From: Cardiocondyla obscurior
Taxonomy: Eukaryota > Arthropoda > Insecta > Hymenoptera > Formicidae
DNA length: 64,000 nt
NCBI RefSeq assembly: GCF_019399895.1
Contig: NC_091882.1
Span: forward strand, 620,001-684,000
Reading direction: 5' to 3'
Shown: one piece after another, positions 14,306 through 26,814 of the stretch
Layout: each line of letters begins with the position of its first letter
Numbering within the stretch: the stretch's first letter is position 1
The notes under the pieces: model-generated
Seen by the model: only the letters and a program-made list of their open reading frames with translations
Databases searched by the model: none
Told to the model about the DNA's origin: nothing
Made by a program: the position numbers and the translations under genes

Positions 14306-15969
14306 CCAAATGAAATGTGCTTAGATAATCCTGTTAATGCAATGTGATGAACAAGCATGATATTGCAAATTGCATATATCACGTTCAGCGTCTATGTTGC
14401 GAAAGAGAATGTTAATATCAATATTAATGAAATTGAGCCATATTTAATAAGTAGAGTAATCGGTGCATTATCGCACGTTTGCATTTTTGTTACCACACCC
14501 ATCAATAGTTACCTCAGTAAGTAATTTTGTAAAATTATCTTGCTAAGTAATATTACAAAAAGTCATTGCGCACCCTTCTATTATTATTAATTAAGTATCT
14601 CGCCCGTGCATCAGTTTCACATTTAAACATATCGCAATTATGTCAACCTTGAACAAACATTAACAGTTTTTAACGCCTGATTTTTTTACAAGCAAAGGAA
14701 ATAAACGTCCAACATAGATCTTATATAAATATTCATAGGCTGGACCTACAAAGCTTGGAAAATTAATTAATGGCGCGTATATGCAATTAAACACAATATT
14801 GTTTTTTTTTTTTTTTTTTGACATAACGAAAAGACTTTGTTGTCAATCATGTGGTGCAAATTTTGTATACATTCTATAAATTATATTGCAAAACGTTGCG
14901 ACTATGGCGTACAATTTTATTTATTAATTATTAACGCGTAATACTGTCTCATAATTTTACTATATGTATAAACGTTTGCTTTATAATAATTTATAAAGCT
15001 TCATACATATACACGTATTATAAAATACCTCAACGATATCTTTCTACTTTATTAAACCTGTAGAGAACTGAAATAGTTCATAACAGTGGTTTTTACATGA
15101 GACACTCAGTTTTTATTAAAACTATAATATTGGTATATGATGTATATTTATACATGGATAATAAACCCTAAACTTCAGTTCTTTAAAGGTTAAAGTATCA
15201 AGTATTTTAGTGAAGTCGATATTACATTCATGTGATAAAACATAGAAGCATTTAAATGAAATCAATGCAATATAATATCGTTCCGTACAAATACAACATT
15301 AATGTACATCAAAGAACAGATATGGCGTTTTCTGCGGCGATAGCGGCTAGCGTATGTAACCCTAGGCGACAGAGGCAAGGAATGAGATAACGGGGGGAAA
15401 ATCAGTCTTCGGCAATCCGGCCGGCGCGGTATATACATGCGGCACATGTGAAACTCGACGCTCATGACGCTAAAGTCGCGTTCGCTAGCTGCCGTCGCTG
15501 CAGCAAACGCTATATCTACCTTTCAGTGTACATTTAATCATGATTGAGAAAGATGGTTTTAAAGTTTTTATAAACGATATTTTATAGTGCTATTATTTTA
15601 ATTTTATTAAACGATTAGTTTTAACAAGACTAGAATATTGTCTTAAAAAAAATATAATTACCAAGCATGTTTTATTATCAAAGTAGTTACCATTATCGAA
15701 TGATTAATACAAATTATATATCATAAATGCAATAATAATTCAGAATTAACTTATTGCCAAAGATATGTTTGTAATATATACTTGTGTAAATAATTGTTTA
15801 ATTGTCAGTCATTTTAAATAAGTTTAGTAACATTCCACTCAGCAAAAAAAAAAAAAACAAGTTGTACGTATAAAACATACATTTTATGAATACTTTGAGA
15901 GTTAATTTACGGAGAATTTTAATTAATGTAAAATTTTGATAAATATATATTTAATTATTTTTATCGAAA

Positions 15970-16003
<34 letters not shown>

Positions 16004-16678
16004 ACGCATTTAAATTTCATAACATCTGAATTTCTGGACACTTGATATCATTTTGTAAATGTTACTTTTTATTTTATTAATAATTTAACTTTTACGATCA
16101 ATGAAAATATCCATTTTGTATAACAAAATATTATATTTGTTAAAAGACCATTTAAATTATAAAAATAAAAATAATTTAACAAATTAATATGAAAGCTACA
16201 TTATTTATTTCAAATAATAAATTGTAATTATTTGAATTCTTTACTTGTCTAACTAAACTTAAGTTGTGATGTACTATTAAAAAATAAAATATCTAACTTG
16301 GCATTAATAAGTTAAATGTTAAAAATATGTTAGTTATTCAATATTAACAAATAAAGATGAAAAAATTATCTGAAAAACATCGAGCCATCATTGTAAATTA
16401 GAAATAAAAATAAATCGTTCATCAAACTTACGTGGGCTGTCTTCAAATATCAACGACGAGTTACTTTGCTGTTCCTGGTTAATAGATTATGTTTTCTGAG
16501 ATGATCTTGAAATAATTTAAATTAATAGCAGCTTCAAGGAATTAATATAGAATGCAAAATATTCAAAAAAATAAAGATTCTTCTTTACTATATAATATAT
16601 AACATTATTCTGTTATTATAATATGCACGCCTAGATATGTATAAAAATTATATATACAAAACTATTAATAAAAAATTA
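14306..16678. other. AT-rich intergenic region between Miga and the CS-domain gene
   Basis: The first 400 bases are probably the Miga 3'UTR. The rest is very AT-rich, with long T and A runs (near 14802 and 15845) and a TA microsatellite near 15979. Base composition changes sharply from the CpG-rich DNA left of Miga. I see no coding potential. The part next to 16678 should include the 3'UTR of the minus-strand CS-domain gene. Confidence 0.6.
15967..16002. repeat. Poly(A) tract joined to (TA)n microsatellite
   Basis: A run of twelve A residues is followed directly by about eleven TA dinucleotides. Confidence 0.9.
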
Positions 16679-17926
16679 TTAATGGTAAAAGTCATTGTCC
16701 ATATCAGAGTCATCTGAATCATCTTCGCTGGATGACATGGCAGGCATTATATATTGAATATTGTTTTCCTTTTTATACCTTTGAAATCTGTGTACTATAA
16801 AACAAACAAAAAAATGTATTAATAAAGGCGAAAGAAACTAAAATTTAAAAAATTCTTTTCAAATAAATCTCGCACAAACGTATAAATATAAAATTAGTCG
16901 TTCTTAAATATATAAATTCTTACTATCAAAAGTTGTTGCATTTTTCGGCTCTCGCATTATGTGATCGAGATCATAAGATATATAGATATGTTTTTCTTTG
17001 GAAGTAATCAGTCTTCGCCAAGAAAACCCTATTAAAATTAAAAAAAAAAAACAAGATGTTAATATGCTTTTTCGTATAAATAAATTCCATTAATAAAAAA
17101 AGAGTTATTGTACATTTGAGAGCTTTTACAAGGTAGATTCTGATTTCTCTCCCAAAGTTTTTGTGCGCCGTTTTCTCCGGGACTACCGCTCCATACAAAT
17201 ATAAAATGAGGTAGTATTTCTTGCCGTTTGTTTCTGTACTGCAATAATAATTTAGATTAGATTTAACATGATCAACTTTGTTTTGTTATATATATTTTAA
17301 TACCTGAACTGTAAACAATCGTTTTCGATCTGAAGATAGTAATCTGATACTTCCATCAGCTGAATGTTAATGACCACATGCAGGTCCGTTTGATACCATT
17401 TGGTCGCTGGATTTATGTAGTCAGAGACGAGGTCTGGGCAGGACATGACTTTTACTACTAAAAGTGGTTTTTCCTGCAAAAAACATGAAAAAACGTTGTG
17501 ATTTTTGGTAGGAAAAATTGACGACTTCAAAAGCCGCGTCTCTTTCCACCAATTATTAACATTATTAACATGCCACTAATCGATGGATTATTCGGCACAC
17601 TGTTCTTTAAAACAGTTTCGGTATCATAACTTCTTAAAACAACTCGGTATCTTGTAATTTATCATGTTTAAATTATTTTTTTATATCTTTTTTTAGTTCG
17701 AAAAAATTTAAAAATTAGATTGTATTTTAGTTAGGTTAAGTTTTGTTAAGTTATATTATAACTCGCAAATCTACGTTTTCAGCTTTAAATAAATCGACGT
17801 ATCAAGCAATATAAAATTAATATTGAATCAAACAACCTTGTTATTTACATCAACTGGAAACGTAACCTCCACCACAGTGGGAGCAGTAGAACAATAAAAG
17901 AATGCGAAAAGGTCGCGCCGGAGCAT
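16679..17926 (-). CDS. CS-domain (p23/Sgt1-like) protein with acidic tail, 201 residues
   Basis: CS domains are beta-sandwich folds found in Hsp90 co-chaperones (p23, Sgt1) and in TDRD12/Yb piRNA proteins. Five exons fit one frame: 17837-17926, 17304-17473, 17114-17238, 16924-17028 and 16679-16794. The CS core starts at KWYQTDLHVVINIQL (about residues 53-67), continues through LYLYGAVVPEKTAHKNF, and ends in WFSWRRL plus ISYDLDHI, which match the W-P-R-L and D-F-D-x-W positions of p23-type domains. The C-terminus is a Ser/Asp/Glu stretch (SSSEDDSDDSDMD), as in p23. I chose ATG 17926 because its exon ends in phase with the next. The domain call is solid. The ortholog is not known to me; a stand-alone relative of the TDRD12 C-terminal CS domain is one possibility. 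The gene is head-to-head with EIF2B2. Confidence 0.75.
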
Positions 17927-18304
17927 GCGGAGCAGCGGACATGTTGGTGGACTGGCCGCGATATCTTGAGGACGCCGCTGCAAGCTACACTGAAAACGAC
18001 GCCACAACGGTTGGTCATTTACTCCGGTTCATATGATTTCTACTATTGGTAGTACTACCAAAGTAGTAGTGAGTGGATACAGCTGTTCGGAACGTAGGTC
18101 CATCCGGCTAGCGGCTAGCCTGAATTGGCCGCACTAGTTCGTGATCTCTCCTTCTCTTTCCCCTCGTTGGAAAGAGAAAAGCGAATTCGAGAATTTTTCC
18201 TGAAAGGAACAGGTTTCGTGTTGCAAGCCCTCACGAAGCAGTTTCGGGAATTTTCCGAGCCGGGGGAGACATGCTACGGTGTACATAACAGCTCGGAAAT
18301 AAAA
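17927..18304. promoter_or_regulatory. Shared divergent promoter region, CS-domain gene and EIF2B2
   Basis: Only 378 bases separate the two start codons, which point away from each other. Both 5'UTRs and both promoters must fit here unless upstream noncoding exons exist. No TATA box stands out. The frame of EIF2B2 stays open upstream of its ATG to about 18125, but no ATG occurs in that extension. Confidence 0.6.
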
Positions 18305-18630
18305 ATGGTTAACGCGAGCTCGCCAGACGTTAACGAAAGTGTGCTGAAATTAATAAACGACATTCACTATGGGTAGGAAGGCCTTTCCCGTCGAGCTCTT
18401 GTTGAAGATACCAAAGAGTGTAAGAAAAATTAATACAGTTAATGCTCTTTTCTGCTTGCAGAGAGATCAAAGGCACGCACAACATCGTGGTGGCCACTGT
18501 GTCCACGCTGAAGGAGATAATAAACAATGCTAAATGGAATACTGCCAAGTATGAATTAATTACTCCCTACTGTGAATTTTTATTTGTGGTTATACATGCT
18601 TATTTTGTCAACAGAAAATATTTTAATTCG

Positions 18631-18661
<31 letters not shown>

Positions 18662-19969
18662 GTTTTATTTATTTTCTAGAGACTTGATGGATAATATTAG
18701 GCAAAATGGAAAGTACCTGATTCAAATGCTTCCTCTCGAGGCGTGTATTGGAAATATGGTGAGGAGAGTATTGCAAATAATTCGAGAGGAGTACAATTCG
18801 GCATTGAAAAACAAGACGGACGAAACGGACCCCCAAGAGTCTTTACATAAAATTCTTACCGCTGAAAACGATCAAGAGATAGACTTTGATATCTCAATGC
18901 CTTTGCTGAAAACTTCTCTGATTGACCACATCAACGAATTTGAAGTAGAATTGGAAACCTGGTGAGCTAAAATTCCGTCTACACTTTCTAACGCAAAAGT
19001 GACGCAAGTTGTGCAATACGTTGCAATCGTCGATGCAACTTTCACTACTTTCTTTGAAATATCGGTATAACATTCGTTGCAAGAGAAACTACACGTTTTT
19101 ATTAAATTGCATATTGATTTTTGTTTATGAAATATATATTTAATAATTTTTTGAGACACGTTTCTTAATAATTTTTTAAACAAGCTTAAACTGTCTGCAG
19201 CTCGGACAATATCACACGGCAAGCATCCGAGCATATACACTCAAACGAAATTATAATGACAATTGGTAAGTCAAAATTGGTAGAAGAATTTTTCAAAAAA
19301 GCTGCCACGACCAGAGCCTTTGACGTTATAGTAGCCGAGGGTGGATCGACTCTAAGCGTAAGTATACGCCAGACTCGAAATAAAATTTACAGAGCGAGCA
19401 GAAAAAAAAAAATTTGTGAATGATTGCAGGGCCATGAAATGGCAGCAAACCTTGCAAAGGCAAAAATTAAGACTACGTTAATATCTGACGCGGCAATCTT
19501 CGCGATGATGTCCCGCGTCAACAAGGTCATCATTGGCACTCACACAGTCATGGCCGATGGTGGACTTCGGGCAATCTCTGGTGCACATACCGTCGCACAA
19601 GCTGCTAAGCATTATTCGGTTCCAGTGATGGTTCTGTTGCCTCTCTACAAACTCGCGCCCCTTTACCACTGTTCGGGCAAGCAGAACGGCTTCAATTGCC
19701 TCGTTTCACCGATGCACGGCGTAATCGACAGTGCCAACGCACCATTGCTGGAACGAATACATGCCTACAATCCGGTGTTTGATTATGTCCCGCCAGATCT
19801 CGTTACATTATTTATCTCTAACACGTAAGATTATTATTTATATTGATTAATATTCATTTTCTTTGAGCAACAACAAATTTTTATTTTCTCTTTCAGGGGT
19901 GGAAACGCGCCGTCCTATGTATATAGATTGCTTAGTGAATTGTACCATCCCGACGATTACGAATTATGA
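18305..19969 (+). CDS. EIF2B2: Translation initiation factor eIF2B subunit beta
   Basis: eIF2B is the decameric guanine-nucleotide exchange factor that reloads eIF2 with GTP; beta belongs to its regulatory core with alpha and delta, which senses phosphorylated eIF2 in the integrated stress response. Six exons fit: 18305-18372, 18462-18548, 18680-18961, 19201-19357, 19430-19824 and 19897-19969, giving 353 residues (human 351). Landmarks are GNMVRRVLQIIREEY, EHIHSNEIIMTIG, GHEMAANL, DAAIFAMMSRVNKVIIGT and the C-terminal NTGGNAPSYVYRL plus ELYHPDD. These separate beta from the related alpha and delta subunits. Exon phases agree at every junction. AATAAA is present at about 20029. Next to it, tail to tail, is TM2D2. 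Confidence 0.97.
18632..18657. repeat. Poly(T) tract in EIF2B2 intron 2
   Basis: An unbroken T run of about 25 bases lies just upstream of the exon 3 acceptor and may serve as an extended polypyrimidine tract. Its length in the assembly may be inexact. Confidence 0.85.
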
Positions 19970-20433
19970 GTAATTATAGATATATTTCTTTTTGCGCGAC
20001 TTGCAATTCGTAATTATTCAACAAATACAATAAATTGACGTATTTATTTTTGGCATATTAAAGAGGACTCGCCGTATATTTATACGACACAAATTACTTT
20101 CCACGTGAGAATGGTTTATTTACAAATTATAATTAATTAAATATGAAAAAAAATATGTATATTAATTAGAATGATTTGTAAATATGATTATGTAATATTA
20201 ACAAATCTTTCCAAAGTGAGAATTAAATTATCACGCTTGTCCCTTCATTAATTTCAATTTTCTATTATCTCACTAAGCCGAAGTATACGAAACGATCGGG
20301 GATTGAATCAAATATAGATGAGTCTGGAATCCACCGAGTATACGTTGACTATTTTCGCAAAAAGTCGCGAGTCATCTCGTAAATTACAAACTATAAATTA
20401 TATACAAAAAGTGATCCCTGATTTCTTGAAATG

Positions 20434-21211
20434 CTATACGTATGGATTCCAGTTACTGCCATCCTCCGGTTGTAAAGAGTTTGTCACCAGCAAGATAACA
20501 TCAACGATCCACCACACACCCATGCCACCCAGCGTTAACAACTTGCCTACCGCTGTCCCAGTCTGTCCGAGGCAAAATCGATCCATGCCGAGAAAGCCCA
20601 ACAGAATGCTGTACAGAAGAGTCGTCGCGAAGTAATGGTCGCTGTACTTTATGCACGGTATCCCCTCGCGAAAGAATGTCCTCGGGCCGTGACACTCGAT
20701 ATCTGGCAGAACCGTACAGGATACCTTCGTCTTCTCCACATCTTCATAGCGAGATCCGCCAAACTGTTAATTCGTTAATCATTAATAATTTTAATGTTTC
20801 TCACGCTGCTGCAGCCGCGCAATGTTACGGAGATGTATTGTAACTTTCAAGGTAACTATTTCTAAATTAAATCTTATTAATTTGATAAATGTAAAGCAAG
20901 AAACCTTGACACAGCCGAAGCCTGTCTCTTCCTTGGCGGTTTTGTTCCCCTTGTGATCAACCGGGTCCTCGCATTCCACGAATTCCTTGGGCCTGCAAAG
21001 GAAAAAGTCCGCCGTGTCATTTTCCCATCACCGAGAAGTGAAATTGACTTGGGAAGTGAAACGCTACTTACAAGAATTTGCACATCACCAGCGGACCATC
21101 GGGCTTGTATTCTGGCTGCGACTCGACGCTTTTGTTCGCGAGCGCCAACCGCTCGTTCCGATCCCATAGCAGACTGATGATAATCGCCGTGAAAGCGAGA
21201 CGCAGCCTCAT
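20434..21211 (-). CDS. TM2D2: TM2 domain-containing protein 2 (Drosophila amaretto type)
   Basis: TM2D proteins are small two-pass membrane proteins; the fly homologs act in Notch signalling in the embryo. Three exons fit: 21072-21211, 20905-20992 and 20434-20763, giving 185 residues. There is an N-terminal hydrophobic signal (LAFTAIIISLLW). A cysteine-rich ectodomain follows (FVECEDPVDHKGN, ETGFGCVK, SCTVLPDIECHGPRTF, GIPCIKY). The TM2 domain consists of two helices around the DRFCLGQTG loop (YSILLGFLGMDRFCLG, LLTLGGMGVWWIVDVILL), and the tail ends DGSNWNPY. The DRF motif between helices is the family hallmark. The ectodomain pattern and SNW ending match TM2D2 rather than TM2D1 or TM2D3. It lies head-to-head with DNAJC28, 336 bases between start codons. 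Confidence 0.95.
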
Positions 21212-21547
21212 TTTGCCGTGGCTGGCATTTTAAATGCGAGCGACAGCATACACGCGAGTAAATAAACGTGGACGATGGAATCGTATGGAATTTCACCGTT
21301 TGATACGAACGTCAACGCTGTGGAGTTCGACGTGGTTTGTCGAACTACCAGTCTACCACTTGTTCTTCAATACCCGGTCGGTTAGGTACGTCTCCCCCTT
21401 TCCTTCTCCTCGCATGCTTATCTGAATGACGAGGTTATTTGCGCGAATGATGAAATATATATATATATGATAAAATAATTTTGCTATAATTATGTAACGC
21501 TAAGAAACTGCGGCGATTAGCCTGTGACACTTCAATACTGGAGAATC
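21212..21547. promoter_or_regulatory. Divergent promoter region, TM2D2 and DNAJC28
   Basis: The interval of 336 bases between two outward-facing start codons must hold both promoters. It is CpG-rich near TM2D2 and AT-rich, with a short TA run at 21457-21468, near DNAJC28. Confidence 0.55.
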
Positions 21548-22945
21548 ATGCTGCTGAACCGCCTGTGCTCCAAATCGGGCGCCGAGGTGTGCGTCTCGAC
21601 TTTGCCGAAGAGATTCAAACATGTCAATGCAAAACACTTGGCTAAGGTACATTTTACAAAAATACAATATTACATACGTGACTGTAAAATTATATTAATT
21701 TGTTACAACTCATATTCGATATGCGATTCACGTCGAATTTTTAACTTGACAGAAGTTTTACGAAACTCTTGGCGTCGCGGAAAATTGCGAGGACGAGACC
21801 CTAAGATTAGCGTTCGTTCACCTTGCGAAACGATTTCATCCGGACAGCGGAACGTCGGAGGCCGACGCCGTCAGATTTTCTGAGGTAACGCGTCGTAGGA
21901 ATAAGTCGCTCCTTGAGACAAGGAGAATTTGTTTTATTGTAAAATTGTATGAAGTAGATTGAAAGCGCGTACAGAGAGATTCGAAAAATCAGGAGTGCTC
22001 AAAGAGATCAAGAGACATCGTCAGAAGTGGAAGAATTTGATATCAAGGTAGTTACTCGACATATAACATACTGCTAATTTTTACTTCGATTCTAATTGTT
22101 CTTGTTTTAGCATACGGCGCCACAGCATCGACGTTACTTGAATTTTGATATTGGAGTCGGTACGCCAAGCAAGAGGCAACAATTGCATACGATACAAAGA
22201 GCGCAAAAGGCAGTTGAAAATGTAATGGAGCACAGATTGAAAAAACTGCAGGCTGAAGAGCGCAATACGTTAATTGGTATGGATAAACAAAAAGCCAAGG
22301 ATATCAAAACGCGTGCCGGCATGGACCGTTTGGTGGAAGATTTGATTCAGGATGCAATGAACAAGGGTGAATTCAGCGATTTACCCGGAATGGGAAAACC
22401 GCTGAAGTTTTCAAGTGCTCTAAACCCCTATGTCGATTTTGTAACACATAAACTTAATCAGGTATACAAAAATATAACGAAATATTGATTTTACCGAATT
22501 TAAAATAAACCACCTCATTTATGTAAATTGTAATGCGCAGGTATTAATAGATAATGGATTTACACCGGAATGGATACAATTATCGAAAGAAATTAGAGAA
22601 GAGACTGAGGAATTAAAAAAAAAGTTGGCGGAAGCACGTAATGATGTGAGTGAAATCCCGTTAACTCCAAAAGATAAACTCATATGGCACGACAAATTAG
22701 AAAAATTTAAGACTACAACAAGCCAGATAAATAATAAAATTGATAAATACAACTTGGTAGTTCCTATACTCCAAAAACAAATGCTTCATATTAGTTTAGA
22801 CAAGCTTGCCGAAAAGGCATTGTTAGTACCACCCTCTAAAAAGATAAATAAATATGCAGACACTAGGCATAATGTCTCGAAAGAGAGTATGTCCCATGAT
22901 TTGTATGATTTTATAAGTAATATTTTTAGCAAAAAAATTACGTAA
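21548..22945 (+). CDS. DNAJC28: DnaJ homolog subfamily C member 28
   Basis: This conserved J-domain protein carries a C-terminal DUF1992 domain; its biochemical role is poorly known, and mammalian members are linked to mitochondria and Golgi. Five exons fit: 21548-21646, 21753-21884, 21958-22047, 22111-22461 and 22541-22945, giving 358 residues. The N-terminus (MLLNRLCSKSGAEV, then KRFKH) is basic and could be a mitochondrial targeting sequence. The J domain begins at KFYETLGV (about residue 34) and holds the catalytic HPD triad in AKRFHPDSG. The DUF1992 block includes MDRLVEDLIQDAM, GEFSDLPGMGKPLK and NPYVDFVTHKLNQ. The frame is also open upstream through a GTG, but the first ATG is 21548. 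The stop lies 131 bases from the GART stop on the opposite strand. Confidence 0.95.
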
Positions 22946-23076
22946 ACGATAAGCGTAAAAATGTGATATAAATATCGTAAACTTATTTGTACATAAAAAA
23001 AAAAAAGATTAAGTTGCAACAATATAAAAAAATATTCTACATTTGATAAACCTGGTATGCATATATACATCTTTAA

Positions 23077-26000
23077 TTAATTCCAATGAAGAGTGCCGTC
23101 TTCTTTCAATTTTATACGTCCATTTGCCAGATGCTTCAACGCACGAGGATACGCACGATGCTCTGCCGTTTTCACACGCTCTTGCAAAATTTTTTCCGTA
23201 TCATCTGGAAACACGGGCACTGCTTCTTGTTCAACGATAGCCCCCGAATCTATGTCGACCTAAGAAACGATAGAAGGAACATAAAATTTAAGGAAATAAT
23301 TATTAAATAGAGAGATATTATTAAAAAATAAAATTCGATTTTTAGTTATACCTCAACGAAGTGTACAGTGCAACCAGACACACGCACACGCGCTGCTAAA
23401 ACGTCCTTGTGTGCATTCGCCCCTTTGAAAGACGGCAGCAATGAGGGGTGTATATTCAACAAAGCTCCTTTCCAATGTTTTACGAATTGTTCCGAAAGAA
23501 TTCGCATAAAGCCAGCCAAGCATACTATTTCCACGCCGGCTGCGTGAAGTTCCACATTCATGGCTGTGTCGAAAGATTCACGATTTGGATAATCGGTGTG
23601 TTTAATTACCTGTGAATTAAACAATTATATGAAAAAATACAAGTTTATATTAATGTGTTTATTTGTAACTATACATTAAATTACCACTGTCTTGATACCA
23701 GCTCTCTCAGCACGTTTCAATCCTTCAACGCCAGGCTTATTGGAGATCACTAAGACAATTTCCGCTCCAATATGCTGAGACGGGTCTTGAGTAGCGTTTA
23801 TTAGCGACTGGAGATTTGTACCACTACCCGATATCAAGACGCCCACTCTTTTAAGAGGTTTACTCAATGTTTCAATCAAATTGGGAACATATTGTTTCAT
23901 CTGCAGTTCAAGAACTTGCTCAAAATTTTTTACTTGCACCCTACTCTGACCATCTATGTTAAAAAAAAATTTAATATGAATGAGCAAATTAACATAATTA
24001 ATTATATCGATTATGTGCGTAACAGAAATAATTACTTTTAAATTTATTCACGTTTCCGATCACCACAGGGTTTTCATCTTTTAGTTTAGCTAAAACTTGG
24101 ACCTTATCTTTCTCAGAACAAATCAAGATCGCACCGATTCCACAGTTAAATGTTCTCAACATTTCGTTTTTACTAATTCCACCTATGCGAACACAAGATA
24201 TTATGCACTGATTTGCATAAATTATTTTATGCATTAAGAACAGAGGAAATATAAACAGATGATAATGCACTGACCAACTGTTGCCAACCAGGAAAAAACT
24301 GGTAAAACATTCCATTTTTCCGCTTCTAATGTCACGCCCAAATTTTCCGGTAGAATTCTCGGAATATTTTCCGTAAGACCACCTCCAGTTATATGTGCAA
24401 ATCCCTTTACCAGATTGCTTCGTAAGACAGGAATAACATTTTTTACATAAATTCTTGTCGGTTCTAACAGCTCTTCGCCTATAATATAATATTATTCTGT
24501 ACCAAGATTCTTTTTATGATCATTTCAATATTAAAAAAATACAATTTAAAAAGAAAATATTTTATACCGATCGTTCGATTGTTTTTCGAAAACGGCGCGA
24601 CGTCGGAATATTTCTTATTTGCGAGTTTCAAAACTTTTCGCACCAAACTAAAGCCATTGCTGTGCACACCGCTCGATGGAAGACCGATTATCACGTCACC
24701 TTCTTCAATATCATTTACGTGTGGCAGCAATTTGCCTTTTTCGACCGCACCTACTGCAAAGCCCGCCAAGTCGTACTCTCCTTCAGGGTACATGTCCGGC
24801 ATTTCAGCCGTTTCTCCACCAATCTGTAAAAAAATACATTTTAAATAAATAAAATATTCTGTAAAGACAGATACTTGTCATTTTTAATATTTAAAAAATC
24901 TTAAATTAATAAACATTTCGTTACCAACGAACATCCCGCTTGCTTGCAACCTTCGGTGATGCCATTTACAACTTCCGTAGCTACTCCGACGTCGAGTTTG
25001 CCGCAAGCGAAATAATCCAAGAAAAACAGCGGTTCAGCGTTGTGCGCGAGAATATCGTTCACGCACATAGCTACTAAGTCTATTCCCACTGTATCATGTT
25101 TTTTACATTCGACTGCTATCTAAAAAAAAGTTAACGTTTGTAACGCATGACAGAATGATTTAACAACTTTTCCTTTGACATTTACCTTTAATTTAGTACC
25201 AACACCGTCAGTTCCTGATACAAGGACAGGATCATTGTAGCCAGCAGCTTTTATGTCAAAAAGACCACCAAATCCGCCTATGGTACCCACAGTGCCTGCA
25301 CGTTTTGTGGAACAAGTAGCCGGTTTAATAGCGGATATGAGATTATCACCGGCGTCGATACTCACGCCACTGCTTTCATACGTCAACCGACCTTTCTGCA
25401 AAATAGATCTGAAACAATTAATCGTTAGTTTCGTACTATAATATTATTTGCAATCTGTAAATTAATCGTTACACCTGGCAATTCCTTTATGCGCAATGTC
25501 AGTTCTGAATTGTTTTCCATCGAATGATATACATCGAGCTGCTTGGGTGGCTCTAGCCGCTGCCATTGCCAAAGTTGACGCTATATTGACGGTAATAAGA
25601 ACTCTACCGCCTGAAAAAATATTTTTAATTATTTAAATATATATTTAAATGTCTTTTATCATACCGATATTTACCATTAGTTATTAATTCGCCTTCTGAT
25701 GAAGCAGCTGTGCCACAATGAAAGACAAAATGATCACGTTTATGTGACACTTGGTCAATTCCTGTTATAGCTTGACCCTTAGACGAGGACGTTGGATAAT
25801 TGCGCGATGCTAGAATTACGCCCACGGCGAATACGTTTTCGCGCCAGGAAACTAGAGACGAGCTTAAAGTTCCATCGCAACAAGCCTGCAATATAATTAT
25901 CGGATATATTAGACATATGTTGTACGCAATAAAATTCTTAATATTGCATTTTACGTAAATACAATAATTTTTAATAAATTAAAATCAAATGTACCATCAT

Positions 26001-26780
26001 AATTGTAAATAAATCTGATGCCAGCAGCGGTAATATAACTTCTGTCTCGGGATCTCCGAATCTACAATTAAATTCCAAGACTTTGGGCCCGTCTCGAGTC
26101 AGCATTAAACCGGCATATAGTATCCCTACGAAATTTAATATTAATATATTTATATATTTTTTAAATTATTATTTATTTTGTATTATTAATAAAAAAGTGA
26201 CCAACCAACGAACGGAATGTTCTCTTTTCTAAGTCCATCCACAGCTTTCTGAAGAACGTTTACTTTCACCTGTTCATATTCTGTTTCATTCAGCAGTGGA
26301 CATGGACAATATGCTCCCATTCCTCCTGTATTCGGACCCAAATCCCCGTCAAAAATTCTCTTATGATCCTGTGCAGGCATCATGGGCACAACGGTTTTGC
26401 CTAAGTAAAAACTTTTATATAACTACCAGTTTTATTTTTCGCAAAAAATATAAATATAATTAAAGTAATTATTATATATATAATAATTATATATAAATAT
26501 AATACATATAATAAATATATAATACATATAATAAATATAATACATATAATAAAATTATATAATCCTGTTTACCGTCTGTAAATGCTAGCACAGATATTTC
26601 CTCGCCTTCTAAAAGTTCTTCAACAACTATAGTCTCACCAGCGGTTCCAAATTTCTTATCGTTTAACATTTCGTCTATTGCATGACAAGCTTCTTGCTGG
26701 TCTTTTGCTACGATTACACCTTTGCCAGCTGCCAAGCCTGAGGCTTTTACGACGAGTGCCTTAAAGGGAGCACTGCAATA

Positions 26781-26814
<34 letters not shown>

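Noticed and set aside
18125..18304. N-terminal extension of EIF2B2
   Set aside because: The frame is open upstream but has no ATG, and the family N-terminus is matched by starting at 18305.
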